Shown: positions 41,801 through 51,281 of the stretch, one piece after another
Layout: every line of letters begins with the position of its first letter
Position numbering within the stretch: position 1 is the first letter of the stretch
Origin: Neorhizobium sp. UBA7851
GTDB lineage: Bacteria > Pseudomonadota > Alphaproteobacteria > Rhizobiales > Rhizobiaceae
Direction of reading: 5' to 3'
Assembly (NCBI GenBank): GCA_002500765.1
Contig: DLSX01000130.1
Location: 22,685 to 86,684 of the forward strand
DNA: 64,000 nucleotides
Program-made: the position numbers and the translations under genes
The notes under the pieces: model-generated
Told to the model about the DNA's origin: nothing
Seen by the model: the letters and a program-made list of their open reading frames with translations, nothing else
Databases searched by the model: none

Positions 41801-44176
41801 TTACCCGCTGATCTTGGAAAAGTCCGCCACCGTACCGGTCGCCTCACGGATAGCCTTCAACAGGGCCAGGCGGTTGGCACGGATCGCGGCGTCCTCGTCG
41901 TTGACGAGAACGTCTTCGAAGAACTTGTCGACCGGCGCACGGAGTTTTGAAAGTGCAGCCATGGCCGACTGGAAGTCTTCCTTCGCGCTTGCTTCGGCAG
42001 CTTCGCTGGAAGCCGCCTTGATCGCCGTCCACAGCGCCTTTTCGGCATCGAGCTTCAGAAGTTCTTCCGCGACACCTTTGGCGACGACCGTGCCCTTTTT
42101 CTCTTCTGCGGCCAACAGCTGGGTGGCGCGCTTGGTGCCGGCAAGCAGGTTCAGGCCGTCATCCGACGAAATGAAAGAGGTCAGCGCTTCGGCGCGGCGT
42201 GCCACGAGCAGCAGGTCGTCGGTCTCGGAAGTCAGCACCGCATCGATGATGTCGTGCCGGGCGCCCATATCGCGCAGATAGACCTTCAAGCGATCGTGGA
42301 AGAAGGAGAGGAGGTCGGCTGCGACCGCGCTAGAAGGATCGAACAATTTTCTCGGGATATTAATCCCGTCAGCATCCGGCTCTATCTGCCAGACAGCCGT
42401 CTCAGTCGTAAAATCTTTACCTACTTGGAAAACGCCTCTTTCCCATTCGTAAGCGCTCCAGAAAAGTGAGAGCTCCTCTTCAGAGACGCCAACAAGGTAG
42501 TCGGGCGCGGAAAGCCGTCCTTTAAGGATATTCAGATAAGCCGAGTGAAACACGTGCAGTAGGCTTGTCCGCACATTCCGCTCGAGCAGAACGCGCACAA
42601 CACCCAACGCTGCACGACGAAGCGCATACGGATCTTTCGATCCCGTCGGCTTTTCGTCGATAGCCCAAAAACCGACGAGCGTATCGAGCTTGTCGGCCAA
42701 CGCGACCGTGACCGCGACCTTGTCCCTCGGCACGCGGTCGGATGGGCCTTGCGGCTTGTAATGATCCTCGATGGCGATGGCGACCGATTCATTTTCTCCC
42801 TGCAGATCAGCGTAGCGGCGGCCCATCAGGCCCTGCAATTCGGGGAATTCGCCGACAGCTTCGGTGCGCAGGTCCGCCTTGGCAAGCACTGCGGCGCGAT
42901 CAACGAGGATCGGATCGGCGCCGACGATCGGCGCCAGTTCCTTCGCTAGCGCCCGTATGCGGGTGACGCGTTCACCCTGCGTGCCGAGCTTGGCATGGAA
43001 GGTGACGTTCAGTGCATCGAGCTTGGCCATGCGCTGGTCGAGCGGCTTCTTCAGGTCGAGATCGAATTTCTTTGCCGAATCCACCAGCGTGCCGAGATCA
43101 GGCAGGTCGCCCTGGTCGCGGGTCCAGAAATGCTTGGCGTCGGAAAGGCGTGCGCGCACGACCTTGCCGTTGCCGTGAATGATTTCCTTGCCGCCGTCCT
43201 TGGCGTCGATATTCGAGATCAGGATGAAATGGTTCGACAGGCCTTCTTCGGCCCCTTGAGGCCGCGTGACGAAGCATTTCTGGTTCGTCTTGATCGTAAG
43301 GCGGATGATCTCGGCCGGGATTTCGAGATAATCCTTCTCGAACGTGCCCATCAGCACATGCGGCCATTCGACCAGGCCGGAAACTTCCTCAAGCAGACCT
43401 TCGTCCTCGACCAGATCGAGACCGCTCGCGAAAGCCAGATCGCGCGCATCATGCAGGATCATGTCTTTGCGGCGGTCGGCATCGAGCATGACCTTCGCCT
43501 TTTCGAGGCTTGCCACGTAATCGTCGAAGCGGCGCACCGTGATGGCATCCGGCGCATGGAATCGGTGGCCATAGGTCACATTGCCGGCCACGATGCCGTC
43601 GATCTCGAAGGGGATGACCTTCGTTTCGTCATGTTCGGAGCCGAAGGTGCATATGATCGACTGCAGCGGGCGCACCCAGCGCAGACTTTCCGATCCCTTG
43701 CCCTCGATGCCGCCATAGCTCGAACCTTTCGGCATGGAGGCGAAACCGGAGCGCATCGACTTCGGCCACGGGAAGGAGCGGATGATGCCGGGCATCACGT
43801 CTGCAATGATCTCCTCGGCGGCGCGGCCGGCCTTGGAAACGATGGCGACATAAAAATCGCCCTTCTTCGGATCGGTGGCCACCTGGGCCTCGGAAATATC
43901 GGCAAGGCCTGCCTTGCGCAGGAAGCCAGCGATCGCCTGTTCCGGCGCCTTGGTGGACGGGCCCTTGATCTCTTCGCGCAGATCGGCGGAGCGTGGGGTC
44001 AGGCCGCGAATATCGAGCGTCAGCCGGCGCGGCGTCCAGTATTCACGCGCACCCTCATAAGTCAGACCTGCATCCACCAGCGCGTCGGTCACGAGCTTTT
44101 TCAGGTCCCCCGCCGCCTTGCGCTGCATGCGGGCGGGAATTTCCTCGGAGCGAAGTTCTAGAAGCAGGTCGGGCAT
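41801..44176 (-). CDS. glyS: Glycyl-tRNA synthetase beta subunit
   Basis: A 791-residue GlyS, the tRNA-binding subunit of the bacterial alpha2-beta2 glycyl-tRNA synthetase. The N-terminal MPDLLLELRSEEIPARMQ is diagnostic, followed by PWPKSMRSGFASMPKGSSYG-type segments, an HD-like domain and the C-terminal anticodon-binding region. I chose the ATG at 44176 because the family starts at this MPDLL; the extra frame upstream is not conserved. glyQ lies ~2.7 kb upstream on the same strand with two unrelated genes between. Length is slightly above the E. coli protein (~690), as usual in rhizobia. Confidence 0.95.
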   Translation of the reverse strand: MPDLLLELRSEEIPARMQRKAAGDLKKLVTDALVDAGLTYEGAREYWTPRRLTLDIRGLTPRSADLREEIKGPSTKAPEQAIAGFLRKAGLADISEAQVATDPKKGDFYVAIVSKAGRAAEEIIADVMPGIIRSFPWPKSMRSGFASMPKGSSYGGIEGKGSESLRWVRPLQSIICTFGSEHDETKVIPFEIDGIVAGNVTYGHRFHAPDAITVRRFDDYVASLEKAKVMLDADRRKDMILHDARDLAFASGLDLVEDEGLLEEVSGLVEWPHVLMGTFEKDYLEIPAEIIRLTIKTNQKCFVTRPQGAEEGLSNHFILISNIDAKDGGKEIIHGNGKVVRARLSDAKHFWTRDQGDLPDLGTLVDSAKKFDLDLKKPLDQRMAKLDALNVTFHAKLGTQGERVTRIRALAKELAPIVGADPILVDRAAVLAKADLRTEAVGEFPELQGLMGRRYADLQGENESVAIAIEDHYKPQGPSDRVPRDKVAVTVALADKLDTLVGFWAIDEKPTGSKDPYALRRAALGVVRVLLERNVRTSLLHVFHSAYLNILKGRLSAPDYLVGVSEEELSLFWSAYEWERGVFQVGKDFTTETAVWQIEPDADGINIPRKLFDPSSAVAADLLSFFHDRLKVYLRDMGARHDIIDAVLTSETDDLLLVARRAEALTSFISSDDGLNLLAGTKRATQLLAAEEKKGTVVAKGVAEELLKLDAEKALWTAIKAASSEAAEASAKEDFQSAMAALSKLRAPVDKFFEDVLVNDEDAAIRANRLALLKAIREATGTVADFSKISG

Positions 44177-44268
44177 GGGGCTCAAGTCTTTGCGCTGAAA
44201 ATAATTGTGTGGCGGGCTTAGCAAGCCCGTCCGCAAAAGTCATCAGTTCTCATCGGGAAAGTGGAGGC

Positions 44269-46218
44269 CTACCAGCCTCCGCCTCCGCCGCCACCGCCAC
44301 CGCCGCCGGAAAAACCGCCTCCCCCGCCGCCACCGGACGAAAAGCCGCCGCCGGAGAAACCCGAGGAACCGGAAGAAACCGGCGCGGGAATGGTCGACGC
44401 GATGGTGGAGGCCATTGACGAGGAAAAACCACCGATGCTTTCGCCAAAATTGCTGCCCGATTGGCCATGGTACCAGCCGGGATCATAAGCGAGTGCGGCA
44501 GCTCCCGCTGTCGCAGTGGCAAGCCATGCCTGGAAGGCTCGGTTCCAAGGCTTTTCAACATCGAGCGCCACCGCATAGGGCAGCAGCTTTTCGAAATGCT
44601 GCGGCGACATGGCGGGTGCGCCGGCCATGTTCATCCTGTCCTTCTCGGCAACCGTCAGATAGAGGCGCAGGCCCTCGATATGCTGCATCAACCTCGCGCC
44701 GAGCGGTGTCGGCGCGCCCATCAGGAAAAAGAAGATCACGTTGGTCACAACGATGCCGGCGACAGCAACGAGGATGGGCCAGTGGTCATTGGCCGTCAGC
44801 TCCTCGACAAGCGCGGTCATGATGGCCGAAAAGATAGATAGGAGCACGAAGCCCATGAACCCGCCGATGATGACTGCGCCGATCTTGTTGCGCAGCGTCG
44901 CACCGCGTCGAAAGCTCAGTCCCAGCCGCGCCGAAAGAATGCTCATGAACACCGCCACAAACACGACGGCAACGACAAAACCCGTAACGTCCGTCTCTAT
45001 CTCACCAAGGATCATCACGGTGACGAGAAGCGCGAGGCTGAACACGATGCCGCCGATCGTGTAGAGGATATTGGAACGATAATATCTGCCACGATGTTCG
45101 CTCTCGATCGCCTGGCGGAACTTGCGACCCGCTTCCTGCACCTTCTCGCCATTCGATGAGCTGATCGTCAGCGTGTTGCCCGCCTTGCCGACAGCACCAA
45201 GCAGCACCGACTGGCCGGCCGGAAGATCCTTCGGCAACGGCTTCTCGGTTCGCTTGATGGTAATCGTACTGCCGATCTCGGTTAGGACGGCATAACCCTT
45301 TACCGCAAGATCGAGGATGCTGGCGGAAAACGCCGGCCAGCCCGCACCGTTAAACCCCTTGTTGTCGATGTAATTGACGAGAGCGGGCGAAAGCCCGTCC
45401 GGCGCATCCCAGCGCGGCACGATCGTGCCTCCATCTGGATCGCGTCCGACACGCATCCAGAAGACGACATAGTAGAGGACGGTCAGGACAAGCCCCGCGA
45501 CAGCGATGATATCGGCCTTGTAGTCGCGCAGCCACCAGCTGCGCAGCTGCTCCGCGGAGGGCGGCGCGATGACACCTTTCGGCACGGCTGCGACAACCGT
45601 GAGGCCTTCTCGACTGCCGAGCCACTGCGTCGTGGCGAAGGTCGCCTCGTTGCCGTTGATCGCGGATGTGGCATTGGTGGCGCGAGATCCGAACGGCCCG
45701 GTATAGGCCGCCACCCTGTCGACACGACCTTCCGGAAAGACGATGCGCGCCGAGACTTTGCCGATCGGGAACTGCCATTCGGTGCCGGTGACGTTCCAGT
45801 AAACCTCGTCATGATCGGCAAAATAGCGGATCATCCGGTCGGTGCTGTAAGTCAGGACATAGGTGTGCAGGCCGCGCGACAGAAGCGTATCGGCATTTCC
45901 GAAATAGATGCGGATGCCACGATCGATCGTCTCGGTGCGATAAGGCTCCGGGCGACCGTCCCGCGTCACGGAAAGGATGTCGAACCCGACGCGGATGAGG
46001 CGGCCATCGCCATCCAGCATGGTCAGCGGGAAATCGCGAAAGATGCCACGGCGGATGAACAATCCTTCGGCATTGACCGTGATCGTCTCGCTGACCGTCA
46101 GATCGCCATTGCGTGCGACCTCAACCTCCGAGCGGTAGTCGGTGATCCGTTCATCTGCCGCAGCAGGCAGAATGAAGGCGGCAAGTAAGGCAAGAGCAAC
46201 GAGAAGGCGCCGAAACAT
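44269..46218 (-). CDS. DUF2207 membrane protein with Gly-rich tail
   Basis: A 649-residue membrane protein with a signal peptide (LLVALALLAAFILPAAADE), an extracytoplasmic beta-rich DUF2207 domain (EVARNGDLTVSETITVNAEG) and then three to four membrane helices. The C-terminal tail consists of Ser/Gly runs (SGGGFSSGGGGGGGFSGG, ending in Trp). This layout is common to DUF2207 proteins found next to LemA. A role in the cell envelope is inferred from family and neighbour; none is proven. The 3' end produces a misleading polyproline frame on the plus strand. Confidence 0.9.
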   Translation of the reverse strand: MFRRLLVALALLAAFILPAAADERITDYRSEVEVARNGDLTVSETITVNAEGLFIRRGIFRDFPLTMLDGDGRLIRVGFDILSVTRDGRPEPYRTETIDRGIRIYFGNADTLLSRGLHTYVLTYSTDRMIRYFADHDEVYWNVTGTEWQFPIGKVSARIVFPEGRVDRVAAYTGPFGSRATNATSAINGNEATFATTQWLGSREGLTVVAAVPKGVIAPPSAEQLRSWWLRDYKADIIAVAGLVLTVLYYVVFWMRVGRDPDGGTIVPRWDAPDGLSPALVNYIDNKGFNGAGWPAFSASILDLAVKGYAVLTEIGSTITIKRTEKPLPKDLPAGQSVLLGAVGKAGNTLTISSSNGEKVQEAGRKFRQAIESEHRGRYYRSNILYTIGGIVFSLALLVTVMILGEIETDVTGFVVAVVFVAVFMSILSARLGLSFRRGATLRNKIGAVIIGGFMGFVLLSIFSAIMTALVEELTANDHWPILVAVAGIVVTNVIFFFLMGAPTPLGARLMQHIEGLRLYLTVAEKDRMNMAGAPAMSPQHFEKLLPYAVALDVEKPWNRAFQAWLATATAGAAALAYDPGWYHGQSGSNFGESIGGFSSSMASTIASTIPAPVSSGSSGFSGGGFSSGGGGGGGFSGGGGGGGGGGGW

Positions 46219-46232
46219 CCGCAGCCTCCAGC

Positions 46233-46784
46233 TCAGAATTTCACGGAAGGTACAGCCCGATCGGCCTCGTTCTCGATCTCGAAATATTCGCGCTTGGAAA
46301 AGCCGAAGGGACCGGCAACGAGATTGGCCGGAAAGCTCTCGACCTTGATGTTCAGGTCGCGCGCCGAGCCGTTGTAATAACGTCGCGCCATCTGGATCTC
46401 GCTTTCGATCGTCTCCAGCGAAGTCTGCAATTCGGCAAAATTCTGGTTGGCCTTGAGGTCCGGATAGGCTTCGGCAAGCGCGAACAATTTACCAAGCGCC
46501 TGGGACAGCAAGCCTTCCGCTTGGGCGCGTCCGGCAACGTCGCCCTGGGGCACGGCCTGCGCCTGGTTACGAAGCTTCACCACCTCTTCGAGCGTGCCCT
46601 TTTCATGGGCGGCATAACCCTTCACCGTCTCGATCAGGTTGGGGATAAGATCGGCACGGCGCTTCAGCTGCACATCGATGCCCGACCAGGCCTCTTCCGC
46701 CATCTGCCGCGCCCGCACGAGGCCGTTATAGATGACGATGACATAGAGAGCGACGGGCGCGATAAGACCGAGTGCGATATACAT
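46233..46784 (-). CDS. LemA family protein
   Basis: A 183-residue protein with one N-terminal membrane helix (LGLIAPVALYVIVIYNGLV) and a helical-bundle LemA domain. NGLVRARQMAEEAWSGIDVQL, KRRADLIPNLIETVKGYAAHE and RRYYNGSARDLNIKVESFPAN are hallmark segments. LemA proteins are membrane-anchored helical bundles often paired with TPM/YgcG or DUF2207 partners, as here (15-base gap to the DUF2207 gene). Its function is unknown in rhizobia. Confidence 0.93.
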   Translation of the reverse strand: MYIALGLIAPVALYVIVIYNGLVRARQMAEEAWSGIDVQLKRRADLIPNLIETVKGYAAHEKGTLEEVVKLRNQAQAVPQGDVAGRAQAEGLLSQALGKLFALAEAYPDLKANQNFAELQTSLETIESEIQMARRYYNGSARDLNIKVESFPANLVAGPFGFSKREYFEIENEADRAVPSVKF

Positions 46785-46868
46785 GAAGAAGTCCCCCGAG
46801 ATATCTAAGCCGCGGAAAGACTATGTGGCTAAAGCCGGATTGTCACCGGAAATTGATGATCGGCAGCC

Positions 46869-47825
46869 TCAGGCTGCCTTTTCACCGAAATTCGCACCAC
46901 CCGCATCGGTCAGCAGGAAGGCTTCGCCGCAAGCCTTGGCGAGCGTGCGGACGCGCAGGATGTAGCTCTGGCGTTCGGTGACCGAGATCACGCCGCGGGC
47001 GTCGAGCAGGTTGAAGACGTGCGATGCCTTGATGCACTGGTCATAAGCCGGGAAGACGCATTTATGCAGCATCTGGTTGGCGTTGTCGCCCGGTGCGCCG
47101 GCAGCGAGAAGTGCAAGGCATTCCTTTTCAGCATCGATGAAATGGCGATGCAGCATCTCGGTATTGGCGAATTCGAAGTTATGGCGGGAATATTCCTGCT
47201 CGGCCTGCAGGAAGACATCGCCATAGGAAATCTTCTCTTCGCCTTCGCGACCGTTGAAGTTCAGGTCATAGACGTTGTCGACGCCCTGGACATACATGGC
47301 AAGGCGCTCGAGACCATAGGTCAGCTCGCCGGCAACCGGCGAGCATTCGATGCCGCAAACCTGCTGGAAGTACGTGAACTGCGAAACTTCCATGCCGTCG
47401 CACCAGCATTCCCAGCCGAGACCCCAAGCACCGAGCGTCGGGCTTTCCCAGTCGTCCTCGACGAAACGCACGTCATGCAGAAGCGGATCGAGACCAATCG
47501 CCTTCAGCGAGCCGAGATAAAGCTCCTGAAGGTTGGAGGGGTTCGGCTTCAGAATGACCTGATACTGATAATAGTGCTGAAGACGGTTGGGATTTTCGCC
47601 GTAACGACCGTCGGATGGACGACGCGAAGGCTGAACATATGCGGCCTTCCACGGCTTGGGCCCAAGCGCACGCAACGTGGTCGCCGGATGGAAGGTACCG
47701 GCGCCGACTTCCATATCGTAAGGCTGCAGCACGGCGCAGCCTTTGTCTGCCCAGTAGTTATGGAGCGTCAGGATGAGCGCCTGGAAAGAGCGCTTGGGGT
47801 CCATGTGTTCTGGCAGATCGGTCAT
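46869..47825 (-). CDS. glyQ: Glycyl-tRNA synthetase alpha subunit
   Basis: A 318-residue GlyQ, the catalytic class II subunit. The segments MDPKRSFQALILTLHNYWADKG, KPWKAAYVQPSRRPSDGRYGE and GWECWCDGMEVSQFTYFQQ include the class II motifs. The ATG at 47825 (MTDLPEHMDPKRS) matches the rhizobial N-terminus; two upstream in-frame starts would add 5-15 residues and no strong ribosome-binding site decides. It is followed by LemA, DUF2207 and then glyS on the same strand, so synthesis of the two subunits is likely coordinated but not adjacent. Confidence 0.95.
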   Translation of the reverse strand: MTDLPEHMDPKRSFQALILTLHNYWADKGCAVLQPYDMEVGAGTFHPATTLRALGPKPWKAAYVQPSRRPSDGRYGENPNRLQHYYQYQVILKPNPSNLQELYLGSLKAIGLDPLLHDVRFVEDDWESPTLGAWGLGWECWCDGMEVSQFTYFQQVCGIECSPVAGELTYGLERLAMYVQGVDNVYDLNFNGREGEEKISYGDVFLQAEQEYSRHNFEFANTEMLHRHFIDAEKECLALLAAGAPGDNANQMLHKCVFPAYDQCIKASHVFNLLDARGVISVTERQSYILRVRTLAKACGEAFLLTDAGGANFGEKAA

Positions 47826-47908
47826 GAGAAAAATCGGCATCGTTTGATTGAGGATGCGGACGAGTGCCACGCGAGGCGGCGAGGGTCAAGCGTGAAGGCA
47901 CGAGTGCC

Positions 47909-48100
47909 TTACTCTTCTTCCTTCTTTACCCGATACTCGCCCGTTACCGGATCCTTCTCCAGCGTACCGACGGCGCCGGTCTGGCGTTCTTTTTCCTGCT
48001 GCTTGCGGCGTGCGGTCAGTCTCTCAGCGTCCTTGATGAAACGCTTGTAGAGCATCCACCCGCCGACGATCAGCACGGCCATGAATATAAGCTGGGCCAT
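47909..48100 (-). CDS. Small single-helix membrane protein
   Basis: A 63-residue protein with one membrane helix (MAQLIFMAVLIVGGWMLYKRF) and a charged cytoplasmic tail rich in Lys/Arg/Glu (DAERLTARRKQQEKERQ...) ending KDPVTGEYRVKKEEE. The ATG at 48100 has GAGGGG about four bases upstream, which sets the start and argues that it is translated. It lies between the S49 peptidase gene and glyQ in the same direction, in a position conserved by memory in rhizobia. No specific function is known. Confidence 0.75.
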   Translation of the reverse strand: MAQLIFMAVLIVGGWMLYKRFIKDAERLTARRKQQEKERQTGAVGTLEKDPVTGEYRVKKEEE

Positions 48101-48157
48101 TTCCCCTCGAAGTCCTTGTAAAAAGCGCCTCGCCCTTGAGGCGAAGCGCATCAGGCA

Positions 48158-49021
48158 TCAGAGCCCGTATCGGCTCCACAATGCCCTTTCTTCGATACTG
48201 GCGGCAAGTCCCGCACCCGCCTGTGCAGCAATTTCGCCGAAGGCCGGCGTCGTGACCGCCACGCCGGGCAGGCGCTTGCCGAACAGCGTGCGGGCGCTGC
48301 CGATCAGCTCCATCCGGACATCCTTGCCGAAACGGCGCTTCAGCACCTCGCGCATATCGCCCAGACCGTCGATCAGGCCGAGTTCCAGGCCTCTGCCACC
48401 GGTCCAGAACAGGCCGGAGAAGATTTCCCCGTCATCGGCCAGACGTTCACCGCGACGCATCCTGACCATGTCGATAAAGACCTTGTGGATCTCGACCTGC
48501 AGTGTCTTCAGGTATTCGATGTCGCTATCCTTTTCAGGCTTGAACGGATCAAGGATGACCTTGTTTTCGCCGGCGGTATAGACGCGGCGCTCAACGCCGA
48601 TCTTCTTCAGCATTTCGGGAAAACCGAAGCCGCCGGAAACGACGCCGATCGAACCGACGATGGAGGTCGGGTCGGCAAAAATCTCGTCGCCCGCAAGCGC
48701 GATCATGTAGCCGCCGGAGGCTGCAACATCCTCGACGAAGATCAGCACCTTCTTCTGCTTTTCTTCCGCAAGCGCACGAATGCGCTGGAAGATCAGGCGA
48801 GACTGTACCGGCGAGCCACCCGGCGAATTGAGCGAGATGGCGACAACCGGCGCTTCCTTGTTGGCGAAAGCCTTTTCCAGCATCGGGGCGGCTGTCGCAA
48901 GGCTCAGCGTCGGCTTGAACTGACTGCCTCCCGTCATGATCGCCCCATGCAGCCGCACGACGGGGATCGCTATTCCCTTCTTGCGGAAACGTTTCGGCAC
49001 AAAGCGAGCAAGCAGACCCAT
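48158..49021 (-). CDS. S49 family peptidase (SppA/SohB-like)
   Basis: A 287-residue serine peptidase of the S49 family (signal peptide peptidase A or SohB-like). The nucleophile Ser102 lies in FVEDVAASGGYMIALAGDE, the ClpP-like loop SLNSPGGSPVQSRL precedes it, and the probable catalytic Lys occurs in TAGENKVILDPFKP. It has no obvious signal peptide or membrane helix; MGLLARFVPKRF is a short amphipathic start. I chose the ATG at 49021, with GGGAGAG upstream, over the ATGs at 49033-49039. It probably degrades cleaved signal peptides at the membrane. Confidence 0.9.
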   Translation of the reverse strand: MGLLARFVPKRFRKKGIAIPVVRLHGAIMTGGSQFKPTLSLATAAPMLEKAFANKEAPVVAISLNSPGGSPVQSRLIFQRIRALAEEKQKKVLIFVEDVAASGGYMIALAGDEIFADPTSIVGSIGVVSGGFGFPEMLKKIGVERRVYTAGENKVILDPFKPEKDSDIEYLKTLQVEIHKVFIDMVRMRRGERLADDGEIFSGLFWTGGRGLELGLIDGLGDMREVLKRRFGKDVRMELIGSARTLFGKRLPGVAVTTPAFGEIAAQAGAGLAASIEERALWSRYGL

Positions 49022-49089
49022 TTTCTCTCCCATCATCATTGATCAGTCGGGAGTTGATGTATGTAACATCCCTGCAAACGCAATGGTTC

Positions 49090-49923
49090 TCACGCGTTTT
49101 TGGAGCGATCGACAGTTTTGCCGCGGCGATGATAGGCGCAACGCCCGTTGTTGAGATCATCAACCTGGGGTGAGAATGAGTGACCGTCGGCACCATGCAC
49201 GACGAGAGGCGACCGGAAGAGGAGCCTGGCTTTCGATCCCTTCACCCCGGTCACGAGGATACGGATCGCATCCTCGTCCGGGCGCGGATGGACCGGAGTA
49301 ATCTCGATGCCACCGAAACGCCTGCCGCAGGCGACCAGAATGTCGGCAATCGATTGAGGCCGGGCGATCAGCGACAGTTGACCGCCTGGCTTCATGATCG
49401 CGCCTGCTGTTTTAAGCCACGCCTCGAAAAGGCCCTCCGTCAGCGCATGAGCCTCAGCCTTCAGGTTGTCGGGCGTCTTGCGATCCCCGGCATGATTGAA
49501 AGGCGGGTTCATGATGACGTGATCGTGAACCTCATCCTCAAGACCTGCCGCGACCCGCGCCTTGCCCATCAATGTCACGTCGGCTTCGACCACTTTTACG
49601 CGGTCCGCCAGAAAGGCATTCTCGGGCAATCCTATGCTTCTTCTGGCGTAATCCGCCATGACCGGAAATTTCTCGATCAGCAGAATGCGGGCTTGTGCAA
49701 GCCGCGAGGCGACAGCAAGACCCGCGGCCCCTGCCCCAGACCCGAGATCGGCAACGCTGATGGCGCGTTCGCTCGTCACGAGAGAGGCAAGCAGCATGGC
49801 GTCTATACCCGAGCGATGTCCTTCATTTCTGGGCTGTACAACGTGAAAGCGTCCCCGATGGAAGGCATCGACGGTGAAGGCAGCGTCTCCCAGATCGAGC
49901 TTGGTCAGATCGGGCGCATTCAT
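49090..49923 (-). CDS. tRNA1(Val) N6-adenine methyltransferase-like protein
   Basis: A 277-residue SAM-dependent methyltransferase. The SAM loop VADLGSGAGAAGLAVASRLA and the catalytic Asn-Pro-Pro-Phe in HVIMNPPFNHAGD identify an N6-adenine methyltransferase of the TrmN6/YfiC type, which modifies A37 of tRNA1(Val). The RNA target is inferred from the family. I chose the ATG at 49923, which overlaps the DUF2007 gene stop (ATGA); the longer frame upstream is not conserved. The two genes are translationally coupled and diverge from the polyprenyl synthase gene. Confidence 0.87.
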   Translation of the reverse strand: MNAPDLTKLDLGDAAFTVDAFHRGRFHVVQPRNEGHRSGIDAMLLASLVTSERAISVADLGSGAGAAGLAVASRLAQARILLIEKFPVMADYARRSIGLPENAFLADRVKVVEADVTLMGKARVAAGLEDEVHDHVIMNPPFNHAGDRKTPDNLKAEAHALTEGLFEAWLKTAGAIMKPGGQLSLIARPQSIADILVACGRRFGGIEITPVHPRPDEDAIRILVTGVKGSKARLLFRSPLVVHGADGHSFSPQVDDLNNGRCAYHRRGKTVDRSKNA

Positions 49924-50141
49924 GGCCGAAGTTCGGCCTCCAGCCCCGCATCGCGCAGGATGGTGCGCGCCTCTTCTGATCGCCCCTCCTCCACCAGAAG
50001 ACGCCGTTGCAGAAGGCCAAGCGAACCTTCCAGCACGCTCATCGACTGGTCGGCGACGAGGCAATGGATGCCGGCATCCTTCATCAGGCTTTCCGCAAGT
50101 GACAGCGTTACGACATCATTGGTGCGGATAAGCTCGATCAT
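49920..50141 (-). CDS. DUF2007 domain protein
   Basis: A 73-residue cytosolic protein of the DUF2007 (putative signal-transducing) family. MIELIRTNDVVTLSLAESLMKDAGIHCLVADQ shows the beta-alpha-beta pattern, similar in fold to PII-like C-terminal domains, then VEEGRSEEARTILRDAG. It overlaps the following methyltransferase gene by four bases. Its ligand is unknown. The arrangement with the N6-adenine methyltransferase and the divergent polyprenyl synthase is common in rhizobia by memory. Confidence 0.88.
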   Translation of the reverse strand: MIELIRTNDVVTLSLAESLMKDAGIHCLVADQSMSVLEGSLGLLQRRLLVEEGRSEEARTILRDAGLEAELRP

Positions 50142-50239
50142 CTGACGCCCTTTCGTGAAAATCGCTTTATGTTTTGCCCTTGCCGCCCTAAGGACCAGTT
50201 TCTATTGTGGTTGGGTAAGTTTTCTAGGGAGGCCTGAAC

Positions 50240-51256
50240 TTGGGCGTCGTCATACCGCTTGAAGAAGGCAAAAACAAATCTGCATCCGTGAAGCCGCTGG
50301 TCGACCTGACCAAGGTGGACATGGAGCGCGTCAATCAGCTGATCCTTTCCAAGGCCGGATCGGATGTGCAGATGATCCCGGAAGTGGCCAACCACCTGAT
50401 TTCTTCAGGCGGCAAACGGCTACGTCCCATGCTCACCCTCGCATCGGCCGCAATGTTCGGCTACCAGGGCGAAGGCCATGTGAAGCTCGCGACCTCGGTC
50501 GAATTCATGCATACGGCAACGCTTCTGCATGACGACGTGGTCGATGAAAGCGACCTTCGCCGCGGCAAGTCCACCGCCCGAATGATCTGGGGCAACCAGG
50601 CAAGCGTTCTCGTCGGTGACTTTCTGCTCGGCCAGGCATTCAAGATGATGGTCGATGTCGGATCACTCGAAGCGCTCGACGTGCTTGCGACCGCAGCAGC
50701 CGTGATTGCCGAAGGCGAGGTGCTGCAGCTTTCCGTCGCCAAGAACCTGGAAACGACAGAAGACGACTATCTTTCCGTCATCCGCGCCAAGACCGCGGCG
50801 CTGTTTGCCGCTGCCGCCGAAGTCGGCCCGATCATCGCCAATGCCGACAAGGCGAGCCGTTCGGCGCTGCGCTCCTACGGCATGAACCTAGGTTATGCCT
50901 TCCAGATGGTCGATGACGCGCTGGATTACGGCGGTAATGCCGCTGATCTGGGCAAAAACGTCGGCGACGATTTTCGCGAGGGCAAAATCACTCTTCCTGT
51001 CATCCTGGCCTTCCGCCGCGGCACGCAGGAAGAGCAGGCCTTCTGGCGCAACGCCATCGAGAACGGCGAAAGCAGCGACGAAAATCTCGAAAAGGCACTC
51101 GGCCTGATCACCAGACACGATGCGCTGAAGGACACGATCGCCCGCGCCTTGCATTACGGCAAGATCGCCCGCGATGCGCTGGGGCCCTTGCCGGCCGGGC
51201 CGTTGAAGGACGCGATGATGGAAGTCATCGATTTCACCATTCAGCGGGTGAACTAA
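50240..51256 (+). CDS. Polyprenyl diphosphate synthase (ubiquinone side chain)
   Basis: A 338-residue trans-isoprenyl diphosphate synthase. The first Asp-rich motif is LLHDDVVDESDLRRGK and the second is FQMVDDALDYGG; GGKRLRPMLTLASA is the substrate-binding Arg/Lys region. Rhizobia make ubiquinone-10, so decaprenyl product is likely, though octaprenyl cannot be excluded from sequence. The start is TTG at 50240, with GGGAGG seven bases upstream and the conserved MGVVIPLEEGKNK N-terminus. It supplies UbiA (30897). Confidence 0.93.
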   Translation: MGVVIPLEEGKNKSASVKPLVDLTKVDMERVNQLILSKAGSDVQMIPEVANHLISSGGKRLRPMLTLASAAMFGYQGEGHVKLATSVEFMHTATLLHDDVVDESDLRRGKSTARMIWGNQASVLVGDFLLGQAFKMMVDVGSLEALDVLATAAAVIAEGEVLQLSVAKNLETTEDDYLSVIRAKTAALFAAAAEVGPIIANADKASRSALRSYGMNLGYAFQMVDDALDYGGNAADLGKNVGDDFREGKITLPVILAFRRGTQEEQAFWRNAIENGESSDENLEKALGLITRHDALKDTIARALHYGKIARDALGPLPAGPLKDAMMEVIDFTIQRVN

Positions 51257-51281
51257 GCTTAGCCACTACGGAGGCCGGATT

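Noticed and set aside
44261..44488. Polyproline plus-strand frame
   Set aside because: It is the complement of the Gly-rich C-terminal tail of the DUF2207 gene.
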